NCBI GenBank assembly: GCA_022824465.1 | Contig: JAJDZV010000003.1 | Span: 62,001-126,000, forward strand | Reading direction: 5' to 3' | Origin: Anaerolineae bacterium | GTDB taxonomy: Bacteria > Chloroflexota > Anaerolineae > Aggregatilineales > Phototrophicaceae | DNA length: 64,000 bases | Shown: positions 54,935 to 64,000 of the stretch, piece after piece | Position numbering within the stretch: position 1 is the stretch's first letter | Layout: each line of letters starts with the position of its first letter | Position numbers and translations under genes: made by a program | The notes under the pieces: model-generated | Databases searched by the model: none | What the model saw: only the letters and a program-made list of their open reading frames with translations | What the model was told of the DNA's origin: nothing

Positions 54935-56161
54935 ATGCAGCGCTCCCCAAAACCCCTGGCCGAACGCATCCGTCCGCGCGACCTGAGCGGATTCATCGGC
55001 CAGTCCCACCTGGTCGGCGCCGGCAAGCCCCTCAACCGCGCCCTGCAGCAGCGGACTGTGCCCAGCATGATCTTCTGGGGTCCGCCTGGCGTCGGCAAGA
55101 CCACGCTGGCGCGCATGATCGCCGCCGTCACAGCGAAACCTTTCTACAACTTGTCAGCCGTCTCCGCGGGCAAGGCGGAACTGCGGCAAATCGTCCAGTC
55201 AGTAAAGCCGGCGCCCGTCAGCAAGCCTGGTCAAAGAGGCCTCTTCGCCGCCTCCGAACCGGCGGAAACCCCCGATAGCGTCATCCTCTTCCTGGACGAG
55301 ATTCACCGCTTCAATAAAGCCCAACAAGATTTCCTGCTGCCCTATGTCGAAGACGGCACGATTACACTCATCGGCGCGACCACCGAGAATCCCAGCTTTG
55401 AAGTCATCTCGGCGCTGCTCTCGCGTATGCAGGTTTTCACGCTGAATCCGCTGACTATCGCCGAGATTCAGCAGATAATCGCCCGCGGAGCCGCTGCGCT
55501 TGAAGTCGAGATCGAGGCTGACGGCGTCGGCTTCCTGGCCAACTATGCCAATGGCGATGCCCGCGCCGCCCTCAATTTGCTGGAGAATGCCGCGCGGCTC
55601 TATCGCAGCGCCGCGATTACCGCCGATCACCTGCGCGAGACCTTGCAATCCAAGCACCTGCGCTACGACAAAAGCGGCGAGGAGCACTACAATACCATTA
55701 GCGCCTTCATCAAAAGTATGAGAGCCAGCGATGTTGACGCCGCGCTCTATTATTGCGCGCGTATGATCGACAGCGGCGCGGACCCCAAATTCATCGCCCG
55801 CCGCATGGTCATTTTCGCCAGCGAAGATATCGGCTTGGCTGATTCCAGCGCGCTTATGGTCGCGAATCATGTTTTCCGCGCGGTGGAGACGATCGGCTTG
55901 CCCGAATGCCAGTTCAACCTGGCGCACGGCGTCGCCTATCTGGCCACAGCCCGGAAGAACCGCGACGCCGGCAATGCTTACTTCCGGGCGCTGGACGATG
56001 CGCGCGAGCTGGGCAACCTGTCGATCCCACTGCATATCCGCAACGCCCCGACGCAACTGATGCGCGAGCTGGGTTACGGTGACGGCTACCACGCATATAC
56101 CGACGAGAGCTTGCTGCCTGACGAGATCAAGGGCAGGCGGTACTTTCGCGCTCCCGAGTAA
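54935..56161 (+). CDS. rarA: Replication-associated recombination protein A
   Basis: A 408-residue AAA+ ATPase of the RarA/MgsA/WRNIP1 family, which acts at stalled replication forks in the nucleoid. Present are Walker A GPPGVGKTT (49-57), Walker B ILFLDEIHRFNKAQQD, sensor 1 GATTENPSFEV and the C-terminal tetramerisation block with MIDSGADPKFIARRMVIFAS and EDIGLADSSAL. The start RPLAERIRP-like text (KPLAERIRPRDLSGFIGQ) is diagnostic. Length is normal. Confidence 0.95.
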   Translation: MQRSPKPLAERIRPRDLSGFIGQSHLVGAGKPLNRALQQRTVPSMIFWGPPGVGKTTLARMIAAVTAKPFYNLSAVSAGKAELRQIVQSVKPAPVSKPGQRGLFAASEPAETPDSVILFLDEIHRFNKAQQDFLLPYVEDGTITLIGATTENPSFEVISALLSRMQVFTLNPLTIAEIQQIIARGAAALEVEIEADGVGFLANYANGDARAALNLLENAARLYRSAAITADHLRETLQSKHLRYDKSGEEHYNTISAFIKSMRASDVDAALYYCARMIDSGADPKFIARRMVIFASEDIGLADSSALMVANHVFRAVETIGLPECQFNLAHGVAYLATARKNRDAGNAYFRALDDARELGNLSIPLHIRNAPTQLMRELGYGDGYHAYTDESLLPDEIKGRRYFRAPE

Positions 56162-56195
56162 TTATCTTTGCCGCGCCCAAATTGGAAGGCGACCA

Positions 56196-57929
56196 ATGTC
56201 CAAACTCAACATCCTGCTTATCACATCCGACCAACAGCATTGGAACACGCTCGGACAATTCAACCCCGAGATTCAAACTCCCGCGCTGGACAAGCTCGCA
56301 GCCGAAGGCACAACTTTCACCCGCGCCTATTGCCCCAACCCCACCTGCACGCCCACGCGGGGGAGCATGATCACGGGCAAGTACCCGTCGCAGCACGGCG
56401 CCTACTCGCTCGGAACCAAGCTGCCGGAAAGCGAAAGAACCATCGGCGAGATCTTTAGCGCCGCCGGATATCGCACGGCGCTGGTCGGCAAAGCCCATTT
56501 CCAGCCTTTGCACTCAACCGAGGAGTATTCGTCGCTGGAAGCATATCCGATCCTGCAAGACCTTGAATTCTGGGCGGATTTCGAGGGACCCTTCTACGGT
56601 TTTGATCATGTCGAGCTGGCGCGCAACCATACCGATGAAGCGCATGTAGGGCAGCATTACGCCCTCTGGATGGAAGAGAAGGACTTGAGCAACTGGCGCG
56701 ATTATTTCCTGACGCCGACGGGAAATGTGGAAGCGCAGCGCCGCAACTGGTTGATACCCGAGCAGTACCACTACAATGCCTGGATCGCTGAGCGCAGCCA
56801 GGCGCTCATCTCACAATATCAGGCTTCCAATGAACCCTTCTTTCTTTGGGCGAGCTTCTTTGATCCCCATCCCAAATATCTCGTACCCGAGCCCTGGGAC
56901 ACAATGTATGATCCGAACCAGATTACCGTCCCGGCCGTCAGTCCCGGCGAGCACGACAACAACCCGCCGCACTTCCAGCTGACGCAGCAGCGTGATCCCG
57001 ATTTCTCCGCCTGGCAGGAGCCCAACGGCAGCGGCTGCCACGGCTTTCATTCGCATCTTCATGACCGCGACGAACTGGCGAAGGACATCGCCTGCTACTA
57101 CGGCATGGTCAGTTGCATGGACAACTACATCGGGCGCATCATCAACCACCTCGATGCGCTGGGCATGGCGGATAATACCCTGGTCGTCTTCACCAGCGAC
57201 CACGGGCATTACTTCGGTCAGCACGGTTTGATCGCCAAAGGCGCCTTTCACTTTGACGACGGCGTCCGCGTGCCCATGATCGCGCGCTTGCCCGGCCGCA
57301 TCGCCGCCAATGAGCGTAGCCAAAGCTTGCAGTCGTTGGTCGATTACGCGCCGACCTTCCTCGAATACTGCGGCTTGGATGTGCCGGCTGATATGACGGG
57401 CTTGCCGCAGGCTGACGTTTGGAACGGCGACGAATCGGCCGCCCGCGAGCACGTCATCATCGAGAATCGCCATCAGCCGACGACCCTGCACCTCAAGACC
57501 TATATTGATGAGCGCTACAAAATCACCCTGTATTTCAATCGCGACTTCGGCGAAATCTTCGATCTGCGAGATGACCCGGACGAGGTGAACAACCTCTGGT
57601 CGGACCTCGATCTCCGCGCCGCGCTTACCGAGGCTTGCTTGCGCGCCGAAATGCTGAAGGAAGAGCCGTTGTCCAATGCGCGCCTGCGATTACCCAACAA
57701 GTCGGCTGCGATGTACCTCAAAAGCTGTAACATGAGATTCAGGCAGATCGGTTTCGATCCGGCGACTGATCGCTACGAGTTGTTCGACTTAGCGGTCGAT
57801 CCCGCTCGCCAGAACAACCTGTGGGACGATCCCGCCTATCACCAGCAACGCGCCGAGATGACGCGCGCGCTGCTGTTCAGCCGTTGGGGCTTGGAACCGC
57901 TGTGGATGCCGCGGGTGTCGGGGGCGTAG
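56196..57929 (+). CDS. Sulfatase (type I, Cys-type)
   Basis: A 577-residue alkaline-phosphatase-superfamily sulfatase. The activation motif is C-T-P-T-R (51-55) with Cys51 as the formylglycine precursor. The metal site begins SDQQHWN (Asp12, Gln13), and FTSDHGHYFGQHGLIAKG gives the second part. No signal peptide is seen. GGAAGG six bases before ATG 56196 sets the start, 34 bases after rarA. It is larger than the sulfatase at 3796 and only distantly similar, so the two probably act on different sulfate esters. Confidence 0.9.
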   Translation: MSKLNILLITSDQQHWNTLGQFNPEIQTPALDKLAAEGTTFTRAYCPNPTCTPTRGSMITGKYPSQHGAYSLGTKLPESERTIGEIFSAAGYRTALVGKAHFQPLHSTEEYSSLEAYPILQDLEFWADFEGPFYGFDHVELARNHTDEAHVGQHYALWMEEKDLSNWRDYFLTPTGNVEAQRRNWLIPEQYHYNAWIAERSQALISQYQASNEPFFLWASFFDPHPKYLVPEPWDTMYDPNQITVPAVSPGEHDNNPPHFQLTQQRDPDFSAWQEPNGSGCHGFHSHLHDRDELAKDIACYYGMVSCMDNYIGRIINHLDALGMADNTLVVFTSDHGHYFGQHGLIAKGAFHFDDGVRVPMIARLPGRIAANERSQSLQSLVDYAPTFLEYCGLDVPADMTGLPQADVWNGDESAAREHVIIENRHQPTTLHLKTYIDERYKITLYFNRDFGEIFDLRDDPDEVNNLWSDLDLRAALTEACLRAEMLKEEPLSNARLRLPNKSAAMYLKSCNMRFRQIGFDPATDRYELFDLAVDPARQNNLWDDPAYHQQRAEMTRALLFSRWGLEPLWMPRVSGA

Positions 57930-57930
57930 C

Positions 57931-58140
57931 TCAACCCCGCCGCACGACAAAAAATCCAATCACGAGAGAAATCACCGTCGCCAGCTCAATCGGCAGCGCC
58001 GGCTCCATGAATCGCAGCCAAAGCAGATGAATCGCTATGAGAATTACAGCGGCGATGAAGACGCGGTCGAAGGCGTTTGTGTAAAAGGGCAGGAAGCCTT
58101 CAAACTCCTTCTTGCTGTTATCGCGCTTTTGCTCTTCCAT
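57931..58140 (-). CDS. DUF2160-like small membrane protein
   Basis: A 69-residue protein with two membrane segments (about 27-42 and 50-66) and the motifs GFLPFYTNAFDRVFIAA and IHLLWLRF. These resemble the DUF2160 small proteins that accompany the GlpPQSTV-type glycerol importer. It is the last gene of an operon with two sugar-type permeases and a binding protein, four bases after the MalG-type gene. The resemblance is from memory of the family pattern and needs a profile search. Confidence 0.6.
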   Translation of the reverse strand: MEEQKRDNSKKEFEGFLPFYTNAFDRVFIAAVILIAIHLLWLRFMEPALPIELATVISLVIGFFVVRRG

Positions 58141-58144
58141 GCCG

Positions 58145-58999
58145 CTATTCCTTCACCGCGCCGAAGGTCAAGCCCATGACGATATAGCGCTGCGCCACGA
58201 TGACGATGACTGCCGAGGGAATCAGCGTGATCATCGACATAGCCGCCAGCTCGCCCCAATTGGTGCCGGTCACCGTCACGAACTCGGCCAGTCCGGTCGT
58301 GATTGTGCGCGCGTTCACGCTGGTGAGATTCGCCGCGAAAAGATACTCATTCCAGGCGAAGACCCAGCTCAAGATGCCGGTAACCGCCAAGCCCGGCGCC
58401 GCCAGCGGAACGATGACATGACGCAGCACACCCCACAGTCCAGCGCCATCGATCATAGCGGCGTCGTCCAACTCTATCGGGATGCCATCGACAACGCCCT
58501 TTAGCAGCCAGATCGCGAAGGGCAGATTGAAGACGCAGTAAAGCAGAATCAATCCGATCTGCGTGTCGTAGAGTGTCCAACCGCCAATGCGAAACGTCCG
58601 CGTGAACATGATAAACAGCGGCAGCAGAAAGGCGGCCGGCGGCGCCATTCGGTTGGTGATCAACCAGAAGAATATATTGTCTCGTCCCGTTAGCTTGTAT
58701 CGCGACAGCGCATAAGTCGCCAGCAGCGCCAGCACCATCACCAGCACTGCGTTGCTCGTCGAGACGACGATCGAATTGGTCATATAGCGTTGAAAGGCGC
58801 TATCGGTCAGCACGTTGGTGTAATTCTCGGTGAAGAAGCGGCTGAGCATGAGATTCGGTCGGCCGAACAGCTCAACGCGGCTGCGCATGGAGACGACGAA
58901 CATCCACCAGATGGGTATCAGCGTCACCAGCGTGCCGAAGATCCAGAAGGCATAAGTGCCGGCGAGACGCAAGACGCGCTGACGGAGCGACGTGGTCAT
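58145..58999 (-). CDS. ABC sugar-type permease, MalG family
   Basis: A 284-residue inner-membrane protein starting [20 protein letters not shown] at ATG 58999. It has six helices and the coupling loop [20 protein letters not shown]. Its start overlaps the stop of the MalF-type gene by 4 bases. It forms the second half of the permease for the binding protein at 60015-61451. A small DUF2160-like membrane protein follows. No ATPase gene is nearby. Confidence 0.92.
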   Translation of the reverse strand: MTTSLRQRVLRLAGTYAFWIFGTLVTLIPIWWMFVVSMRSRVELFGRPNLMLSRFFTENYTNVLTDSAFQRYMTNSIVVSTSNAVLVMVLALLATYALSRYKLTGRDNIFFWLITNRMAPPAAFLLPLFIMFTRTFRIGGWTLYDTQIGLILLYCVFNLPFAIWLLKGVVDGIPIELDDAAMIDGAGLWGVLRHVIVPLAAPGLAVTGILSWVFAWNEYLFAANLTSVNARTITTGLAEFVTVTGTNWGELAAMSMITLIPSAVIVIVAQRYIVMGLTFGAVKE

Positions 59000-59868
59000 T
59001 CGGTCTCGCCTTTTCGCCGGCCAGAGATAGCGATGAACAACAGCCAACAGAGCACGATGGTCAAATACAACGTGATGATGGAAATGGACGAGCCGTACCC
59101 GTAATCCGTCCGCGGGAAAACAACCCGCCAAATGTAGATTCCGGTGAAGCGCGTGCCCGGTCCGCCGCCTGCAAGCATCCAGACCTCATCAACCGTGCGA
59201 ATCGCGTCCATGATGCGGATGAATACAGTCGTCAGCAACACGGGACGCAAGAAGGGCAGGGTGACGTACCAGAATACCTGGAAGCGGCTGGCGCCGTCGA
59301 CCTTGGCTTGTTCAACTGGCTCCTTGGGAATCGCTGTCAGACCCGCCAGCATCGTCAGGGTGACGAAGGGCGTCCAATGCCAGACGTCCATGATGACCGA
59401 TGTCCACAATGCTTGGTCGGGGTATGTGCCGATCTGATATTGAAGGTCGAACCAGCGATCGAGGAAAAACGGCACTGGACCAAAACCGGGGATCACCAGC
59501 AGCCGCCATATCGCGCCAACCGCTATCGGCGCCACCATCAGCGGAAGTGTATGAATGATCCGGAATAAGGACTTGCCGGGGAAATTCCGCGTTAACATCT
59601 GCGCCAATACGAAGCCGAGCACGACCTCGCTGCCGATTGCGAAGATGGCGAAACGCGCCGTCAAACCAACCGAATGCAGAAAGTCGGCGTCGAAGACCAA
59701 GCGGCGAAAGTTATCGAGCCCGTTGAAGATCAAACCGTCTTCAGCGGAAAACACATTCCATTGATTGAAGCCGACAAACAAGACATAAAGAAATGGCGCG
59801 AAGCCGAATATGAGCAGAATTATCAATGTCGGGCTGAGCAAGAGCCAGCCGGTGCGCGAGTTCCGCAT
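58996..59868 (-). CDS. ABC sugar-type permease, MalF family
   Basis: A 290-residue permease from ATG 59868 ([20 protein letters not shown]). It has six helices and the coupling loop [20 protein letters not shown]. It is separated from the upstream binding-protein gene by 146 bases that contain two copies of the palindromic repeat. It is paired with the MalG-type permease. The substrate may be glycerol or a small polyol if the DUF2160 link holds, otherwise a sugar. Confidence 0.92.
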   Translation of the reverse strand: MRNSRTGWLLLSPTLIILLIFGFAPFLYVLFVGFNQWNVFSAEDGLIFNGLDNFRRLVFDADFLHSVGLTARFAIFAIGSEVVLGFVLAQMLTRNFPGKSLFRIIHTLPLMVAPIAVGAIWRLLVIPGFGPVPFFLDRWFDLQYQIGTYPDQALWTSVIMDVWHWTPFVTLTMLAGLTAIPKEPVEQAKVDGASRFQVFWYVTLPFLRPVLLTTVFIRIMDAIRTVDEVWMLAGGGPGTRFTGIYIWRVVFPRTDYGYGSSISIITLYLTIVLCWLLFIAISGRRKGETE

Positions 59869-59904
59869 GCTAACCTGTTTCCAGTTAGGTCCCTATAGCG
59901 TAGC

Positions 59905-59930
59905 GGGCGACCCGGCCGGTCGCCCCTACA
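59905..59930. repeat. Dispersed palindromic repeat, copy 6
   Basis: Perfect 8-base arms GGGCGACC (59905-59912) and GGTCGCCC (59918-59925), then CTACA. The arm sequence differs from copy 1 while pairing is kept. Confidence 0.75.
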
Positions 59931-59952
59931 TGTTTTGACTCACAGAAATGCG

Positions 59953-59978
59953 TACAGGGGTCAGCCATTGGCTGACCC
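59953..59978. repeat. Dispersed palindromic repeat, copy 7
   Basis: TACAG then perfect 9-base arms GGGTCAGCC (59958-59966) and GGCTGACCC (59970-59978), 3-base loop, in the same orientation as copy 1 and inverse to copy 6, 28 bases away. Confidence 0.7.
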
Positions 59979-60014
59979 GCTCGCATCTTTTTGGACGCGG
60001 ATTGATGTATCCCT

Positions 60015-61451
60015 CTACATCCCGTAGCCCAAACGGTCGAGTTCCTCGTCCACAGCCATTGCCGCCTGCGACAAACCTTCGGCGGCCGTCAACTCGCCAA
60101 GGATGACGCGATGGATGAAGGGATCGATGATCTCACGCACTTGCGCGTGGAAGGGGAAGGGCGGCGCGCCAGCAAAGAGCGGACCCTGCTCCTCCAGCAG
60201 TGTGTAATAGCCATCGACCTTGGTGTCCTGCTCAGCAATCAGCGGATCATCGAAAGTGGCGGTGTGGGTGATGCGGGCGCCCGCGGCTGCCCATTCCGCT
60301 TGCACCGACGGCTGACCAATGAACTGCAGCCAGAGCAAGGTGGCTTCTTTGTTGCGCGAGGAGTGCGGAATGCCAAAAGCGCCGCCATCGTAGTAGCCGA
60401 TGTAGCCATCGCCCATCTCAGCCGCTTCAATCACGCCTTCAGCCGTGACCGGAAGGCGCACGCCAACATTGCCGGTGATAGCCGAGCGGCTGTCGTCCGT
60501 GGCGATCCAGGCGGCGTTCTCGCCATAGACCCAACCCTGCGCGGCACGGCCAGCGGCGAAGCTGGAGGCAACCTCGTCCCAGGTGCTCGAAGTCGCTTCG
60601 GGCGGGGCGAATGGCAGCAAGCCAACCCAGTAGTCCAGCGCCGCAACAGCGGTGTCACCATCAAGCGCGCCGCCGTTAGCGCTTTGCGCCGAGCCGGTCT
60701 CCAGGTTGATGCCCCAGTTGTAAAGACCGAAGGAGGGACCAATGCTCTCGAGGAATTCATAGGTCGAGGCGGGATGGCCCGTCGAGCCCTGAACCGTCGT
60801 GCCCCAAAGATCCATATCCATGCTCTCGCCGTAAGCAGTGAAGAATTCGGCATTGTCACGATACTGCTCAAAGGTCTCGGCAGGCGCCAGCGCGTAGCCG
60901 TAGTCGGCTTCAAATGCCGCCATAATGTCGGCGTCTTCAAAGAGATCCTTGCGATACAGGTAGACCTTGACAAAGGCTTCCATCGGCACGCCGAAGAGAT
61001 CGCCGTCGGCGTTCTTGAAATAATCGGCGAAGCTGGTGAAGGCGCTCTCGTCATAACTGGCATAAGCCAGATCCGGGTTGTCGCCGGCGAACTGCGTCAA
61101 GTTGACGAGGTAATCCTGCGCCAGATAGGAGTAGATGATGTCCTGCTCGATGTACACGAAGTCGTAGATGCCGGTGTTGGCTTCCATGTCGTTGATGGCT
61201 TTGGAATACATCTGGTCCCAGGACGTGGTCTCAAACTCGACATTGATGCCGGTGAGTTCGGTGAATTGAGCGGCCAAGACATCAGCCACGTAATTCGAAG
61301 GCGGCGTGCTCTCGGATACGCCGCGGATGGTCGTGCCGGCGTATGGCGCGGCCGCTTCCACCCACCAGCCGTGATGGTCCGCCGTGACCAAGCTCATGTT
61401 GGCCAGCAGCGCGAAGGCGAGCAGCAGAACGAGGGTGAAGATTTTCTTCAT
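60015..61451 (-). CDS. ABC sugar/glycerol-type solute-binding protein
   Basis: A 478-residue family-1 extracellular binding protein. The signal peptide [20 protein letters not shown] ends near SLVTA. The mature start [20 protein letters not shown] and the block [19 protein letters not shown] fit polyol/sugar-binding proteins. GGGAG seven bases before ATG 61451 supports the start. It leads an operon with two permeases and a DUF2160-like protein, the combination seen with glycerol importers. An ATPase would have to come from elsewhere. Confidence 0.9.
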   Translation of the reverse strand: MKKIFTLVLLLAFALLANMSLVTADHHGWWVEAAAPYAGTTIRGVSESTPPSNYVADVLAAQFTELTGINVEFETTSWDQMYSKAINDMEANTGIYDFVYIEQDIIYSYLAQDYLVNLTQFAGDNPDLAYASYDESAFTSFADYFKNADGDLFGVPMEAFVKVYLYRKDLFEDADIMAAFEADYGYALAPAETFEQYRDNAEFFTAYGESMDMDLWGTTVQGSTGHPASTYEFLESIGPSFGLYNWGINLETGSAQSANGGALDGDTAVAALDYWVGLLPFAPPEATSSTWDEVASSFAAGRAAQGWVYGENAAWIATDDSRSAITGNVGVRLPVTAEGVIEAAEMGDGYIGYYDGGAFGIPHSSRNKEATLLWLQFIGQPSVQAEWAAAGARITHTATFDDPLIAEQDTKVDGYYTLLEEQGPLFAGAPPFPFHAQVREIIDPFIHRVILGELTAAEGLSQAAMAVDEELDRLGYGM

Positions 61452-61523
61452 GATTCGTCTCCCTGGACTAAATCGAAGTGTGGATACAAAACACATCTGG
61501 AGTAAGGCTCCAAGTGTGGGCGG

Positions 61524-61552
61524 ATTGTATCAGATTAGTACGAAAATGTAAG
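61524..61552 (-). promoter_or_regulatory. Promoter of the CUT1 (glycerol-type) importer operon
   Basis: Minus strand CTTACA (61547-61552, 4/6) is 17 bases from TACAAT (61524-61529), with TGA extending the -10. The ATG is 73 bases downstream. Confidence 0.5.
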
Positions 61553-61660
61553 ACTTTGTTCGCAGCGTCAAATGCAAATTGTTTTTGGAAAGCATAAAAC
61601 ATTTGTGCTCAGGACTACTCTCTGGCATAATTGTAGAGGATTTGTACATAGGCGCTTTGC

Positions 61661-62146
61661 GTGACTGACACCATTAGCCCGGAAAAACGAAGCCAAGTGA
61701 TGGCGAGGGTCAGAAGCAGGGATACTAAACCCGAGCTTCTGATACGAAAGGGTCTGCATGCAAGAGGTTTCCGCTACCGTCTGCATGTCAAAGAGCTTCC
61801 TGGCAAGCCCGACCTTGTATTTCCTCGTTATGAGGCAATCATTCAGATAAATGGGTGTTTCTGGCATGGTCATTCCTGCCCGCAGTGTAGAATGCCAAGT
61901 TCCAACGCTGAGTATTGGAACCGAAAAATCGCAAGAAATGTGGAACGCGATATTTCAAATCGTCAGTCACTTCTTGACGCAGGATGGCGTGTGCTGACAA
62001 TATGGGAATGCGCGCTGACCGGCAAATCGAAGCTGGAGTTTAATCAAGTAGTTGCATTGGCGTCCGAGTGGCTGCTTTCGACAATCTTATTTAGCGAGAT
62101 TGAAGGCAAAGCAACACATACTAAGAACCGAGCTTCAGTATCATGA
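61661..62146 (+). CDS. vsr: Very short patch repair endonuclease
   Basis: A 161-residue Vsr enzyme, which nicks next to T:G mismatches left by deamination of 5-methylcytosine. Asp51 (GKPDLVF) is the metal-binding catalytic residue, and Cys66, His71, Cys73 and Cys117 match the zinc site of E. coli Vsr in position. The E. coli catalytic His64 is Asn here (INGCFWHGH). His69 is kept. It starts at GTG 61661 and overlaps the methylase gene by 4 bases (ATGA). Its pairing with a cytosine-5 methylase is the expected arrangement. Confidence 0.93.
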   Translation: MTDTISPEKRSQVMARVRSRDTKPELLIRKGLHARGFRYRLHVKELPGKPDLVFPRYEAIIQINGCFWHGHSCPQCRMPSSNAEYWNRKIARNVERDISNRQSLLDAGWRVLTIWECALTGKSKLEFNQVVALASEWLLSTILFSEIEGKATHTKNRASVS

Positions 62147-63123
62147 TTCGCGCTGTTGAATTCTTTGCTGGAATAGGGCTCATGAGGGCCGGGTTAGAGT
62201 GCGTCGGGATTAAAACTGTCTTCGCCAACGACATCGACAAAACGAAAGCGAAGCTCTATGCCGATAATTGGGGACGCGAAGAATTGCACGTCGGCGATAT
62301 CCGCGCCTTGCATGGCGACTGTATCCCGGATGCTGACCTTGTTACTGCATCCTTTCCTTGTACGGACATGTCGCTTGCTGGACACTACAAAGGGTTAAAC
62401 GGCGCGCAATCCAGCCTTGTCTTGGATTTCCTGCGGATTCTCGATGAGATGGGGGCGCGCGCGCCGCGAACGATCATGATCGAGAATGTTATGGGCTTTC
62501 TCACGGCAAACGGCGGCCGGGATTGGGAAACAGTTGTCGACGGCATTAACAAACTCGGTTATCAATCCGCGCATATTGTCGTAAACGCCAGCGCGTTTGT
62601 CCCGCAGAGTCGCGCTAGAGTTTTCTTGTTCGGTCACAAGGGAGCCATTGAATTGCCCGAGCCGCCGGAAATGCGTAAAGATCTCCGACTAGAAAGCATT
62701 GCGGAAGCGGATGGAGATTGGTGGCCTCCCGACCGTCTTCACGCTTTTCTGCAAACTCTGTCGCCCATACAATCCAAGCGTGTTTCCGGCTATCAGCGTC
62801 GATTCTGGCCTGGATACTACGGCGCGTTTCGACGCACTCGAAGAGGGCGGGCCGTCTGGGAAGTGCGCGCTGACGAGATCGCCGGGACCTTGCGCACGAC
62901 GCGCGGCGGCTCGGCGAAGCAAGCTATCGTTCGCGCTGGGAGAGGCGATATAGCGGTGCGCTGGATGAGCTTGACCGAGTATGCTCGGCTTCAAGGCGCT
63001 GAGCATTTGCGCTACGATTCCGTAACTCCATCGCAGGCGATGTTCGCTCTTGGCGACGCCGTTTGTGTCCCGGTCATCGAGTGGTTGGCAGAGCATTGCC
63101 TAATGCCGCTGTTGAGTCGCTAA
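62143..63123 (+). CDS. DNA (cytosine-5-)-methyltransferase
   Basis: A 326-residue C5 methylase. Motif I is FFAGIGLMRAGLE (7-19), motif IV has catalytic Cys73 (SFPCTDMSLAG), motif VI is ENV (114-116), motif VIII is QSRAR (155-159), and motifs IX/X are RWMSLTEYARLQG and ALGDAVCVPVIEWLA. The target-recognition region (about 175-265) is short. It overlaps vsr by 4 bases and the downstream nuclease gene by 1 base (TAATG), so the three genes form one tight operon. It should protect host DNA from the adjacent nuclease. Recognition site unknown. Confidence 0.95.
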   Translation: MIRAVEFFAGIGLMRAGLECVGIKTVFANDIDKTKAKLYADNWGREELHVGDIRALHGDCIPDADLVTASFPCTDMSLAGHYKGLNGAQSSLVLDFLRILDEMGARAPRTIMIENVMGFLTANGGRDWETVVDGINKLGYQSAHIVVNASAFVPQSRARVFLFGHKGAIELPEPPEMRKDLRLESIAEADGDWWPPDRLHAFLQTLSPIQSKRVSGYQRRFWPGYYGAFRRTRRGRAVWEVRADEIAGTLRTTRGGSAKQAIVRAGRGDIAVRWMSLTEYARLQGAEHLRYDSVTPSQAMFALGDAVCVPVIEWLAEHCLMPLLSR

Positions 63124-63761
63124 TGCCGAAGAAACTGCCGGAAGATGTAAAAGCGCTGTATGACGGCGTCGCGTCGGCGATGAACGCTGACTATGGCGAC
63201 GGTCGCAAAGTCGGCGATTGCCAATACGGCGTTTATCTCTTCTACGACTATGATGGCGAACCGATTTATGTCGGCCGAACAAAGGAGAAGCTGCGGGGCC
63301 GAATCCGCCGTCACTTGACCAATCAGAGAACCGACGCCGTTGCCATGAGTGTGCTTGATCCTTTTGAGGTTGCTGAAATTGAGATGTGGCCGTTTTGGGA
63401 TATGAAGCGGTCCCAAGCTGATGACACGCTGGATCGCGCCGAATATACAGTTTATCAGAAGGCCCTGCGCGAATCGAAATTCTCTGTTGTTTTGAACGAG
63501 AAAGACATAAAACCTGCCGAAGGGATTCACCTGCCCAGGTCGGTGCGTGTATCCGTCTTGCCAGCGGAACTGCGAGAAAAGCGCGAGCATCCTGATATCA
63601 GGTTGGCGCGGCGAGCGCGTACCATTGCAAATCTCGCGCGGGTTATCAGTGAGCGTAGCGTAAGACCGGGCATTAGGCGTACCCTGTGGGCGCAGGCTCG
63701 GCGACTCGAACACCTAGCCAAGACCAGGCTGGAAGAGTTTGAGGAAAAAGACGAGGGGTGA
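63123..63761 (+). CDS. GIY-YIG nuclease, probable type II restriction endonuclease (Eco29kI-like)
   Basis: A 212-residue protein. The GIY-YIG core is visible as YGVYLFYDYDGEPIYVGRTK (GVY 36-38, YVG 49-51), followed by LRGRIRRHL (Arg60, His64), the metal-binding Glu107 (RAEYTVYQ) and Asn125 (VVLNEKD). Length and layout resemble the Eco29kI group of GIY-YIG restriction enzymes. The C terminus is basic and helical. ATG 63123 overlaps the methylase stop. With the methylase and Vsr it completes a type II restriction-modification cassette. Confidence 0.82.
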   Translation: MPKKLPEDVKALYDGVASAMNADYGDGRKVGDCQYGVYLFYDYDGEPIYVGRTKEKLRGRIRRHLTNQRTDAVAMSVLDPFEVAEIEMWPFWDMKRSQADDTLDRAEYTVYQKALRESKFSVVLNEKDIKPAEGIHLPRSVRVSVLPAELREKREHPDIRLARRARTIANLARVISERSVRPGIRRTLWAQARRLEHLAKTRLEEFEEKDEG

Positions 63762-63779
63762 GCGTCCAATTAGCTAGAT

Positions 63780-64000
63780 CTAGGCACTCGTCCGCGTGAT
63801 CGCGTCGCCCATCGTATTGACGATGATATCGACCTCGTCGGCGCTAATGCAAAGCGGCGGCGCAAAGGCGATCGCCGGTCCAATCGGCCGCGCCCGCAAG
63901 CCCATCTCCAAAGCAGCAGCGCTGATCTCCTCCGCCAGGTCCGCATCGCCTTCGCGGCTCTCCTTGCTCTTCACCACATCAATCCCCGCCATCAAGCCCA
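63780..64000 (-). CDS. Class III (acetylornithine-type) aminotransferase, C-terminal end (partial)
   Basis: Only the last 73 or so codons are inside the window. The ending with LMAGIDVVKSKE, LRARPIGPAIAFAPPLC and ISADEVDIIVNTMGDAI is typical of class III PLP-dependent aminotransferases, where the last helices close the active site. The stop is TAG at 63780-63782. The Lys-PLP motif lies outside the window, so the substrate class cannot be refined. Confidence 0.75.
   Translation of the reverse strand, partial: GLMAGIDVVKSKESREGDADLAEEISAAALEMGLRARPIGPAIAFAPPLCISADEVDIIVNTMGDAITRTSA

Noticed and set aside
60111..61505. Long plus-strand open frame opposite the CUT1 binding protein
   Set aside because: Antisense shadow. 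The minus-strand frame has a signal peptide, ribosome site and promoter.

Overview
The window (64 kb, high GC by eye, no rRNA or tRNA recognised) looks like a chromosome segment of a free-living or host-associated heterotroph that scavenges complex organic matter. The gene repertoire suggests a Chloroflexota-like (Anaerolineae/Caldilineae-type) organism: several solute-binding-protein ABC importers, sulfatases, sialidases, phytanoyl-CoA dioxygenase, SnoaL-like and mandelate-racemase enzymes, and a lipoprotein with a Pro-Thr linker. This is an inference from gene content and protein style. No taxonomic marker gene is present.

Layout. 1-1147: truncated double ATPase of a nucleoside-type importer. 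1333-3669: a lone, AT-richer GHKL ATPase. 8450-3796 (minus): sugar-type binding protein, two permeases and a sulfatase. 10700-8844 (minus): DUF262/DUF1524 (GmrSD-like) protein. 12674-10767 (minus): acetyl-CoA synthetase, divergent from a secreted alpha-carbonic anhydrase (12895-13665). 13662-14784: a deletion scar joining a LacI fragment head-to-head to a GH116 glycosidase fragment. 15116-21424: PotDBCA-type importer with uridine phosphorylase and adenine deaminase. 21665-28914: peptide-type importer, two sialidases and a glycosylasparaginase. 29655-28994 (minus): VapBC-like toxin-antitoxin pair. 29853-31325: zwf. 36884-31435 (minus): six tandem two-domain VOC (glyoxalase-like) genes. 36990-48041: sugar-acid catabolic region (PhyH, tandem SnoaL, YjhG-type dehydratase, two SDRs, Gfo/Idh/MocA, FAH hydrolase, M24-like protein, mandelate racemase-like). 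48388-53576: ribose-type importer with an unusually large permease and a lipoprotein gene split by an in-frame stop. 53647-57929: DinB-like protein, membrane protein, RarA and a second sulfatase. 61451-57931 (minus): CUT1 importer with a DUF2160-like small membrane protein. 61661-63761: Vsr / cytosine-5 methylase / GIY-YIG nuclease operon. 63780-64000: end of a class III aminotransferase.

How the genes fit together. Most of the window encodes import and catabolism of host- or algae-derived glycans and sugar acids. It includes desulfation by a sulfatase that lacks a visible signal peptide, sialic acid release, cleavage of the GlcNAc-Asn bond, nucleoside salvage and oxidative sugar-acid breakdown. 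Three separate candidate defence loci (GHKL ATPase, DUF262/DUF1524 protein, Vsr-methylase-GIY-YIG) sit among the metabolic operons. The first and third look AT-richer than their neighbours.

Two non-coding patterns stand out. A family of palindromic intergenic repeats (core GGGCGA...TCGCCCCTACA) recurs through the window. In all five complete importer operons an inverted repeat lies exactly between the binding-protein gene and the first permease gene.
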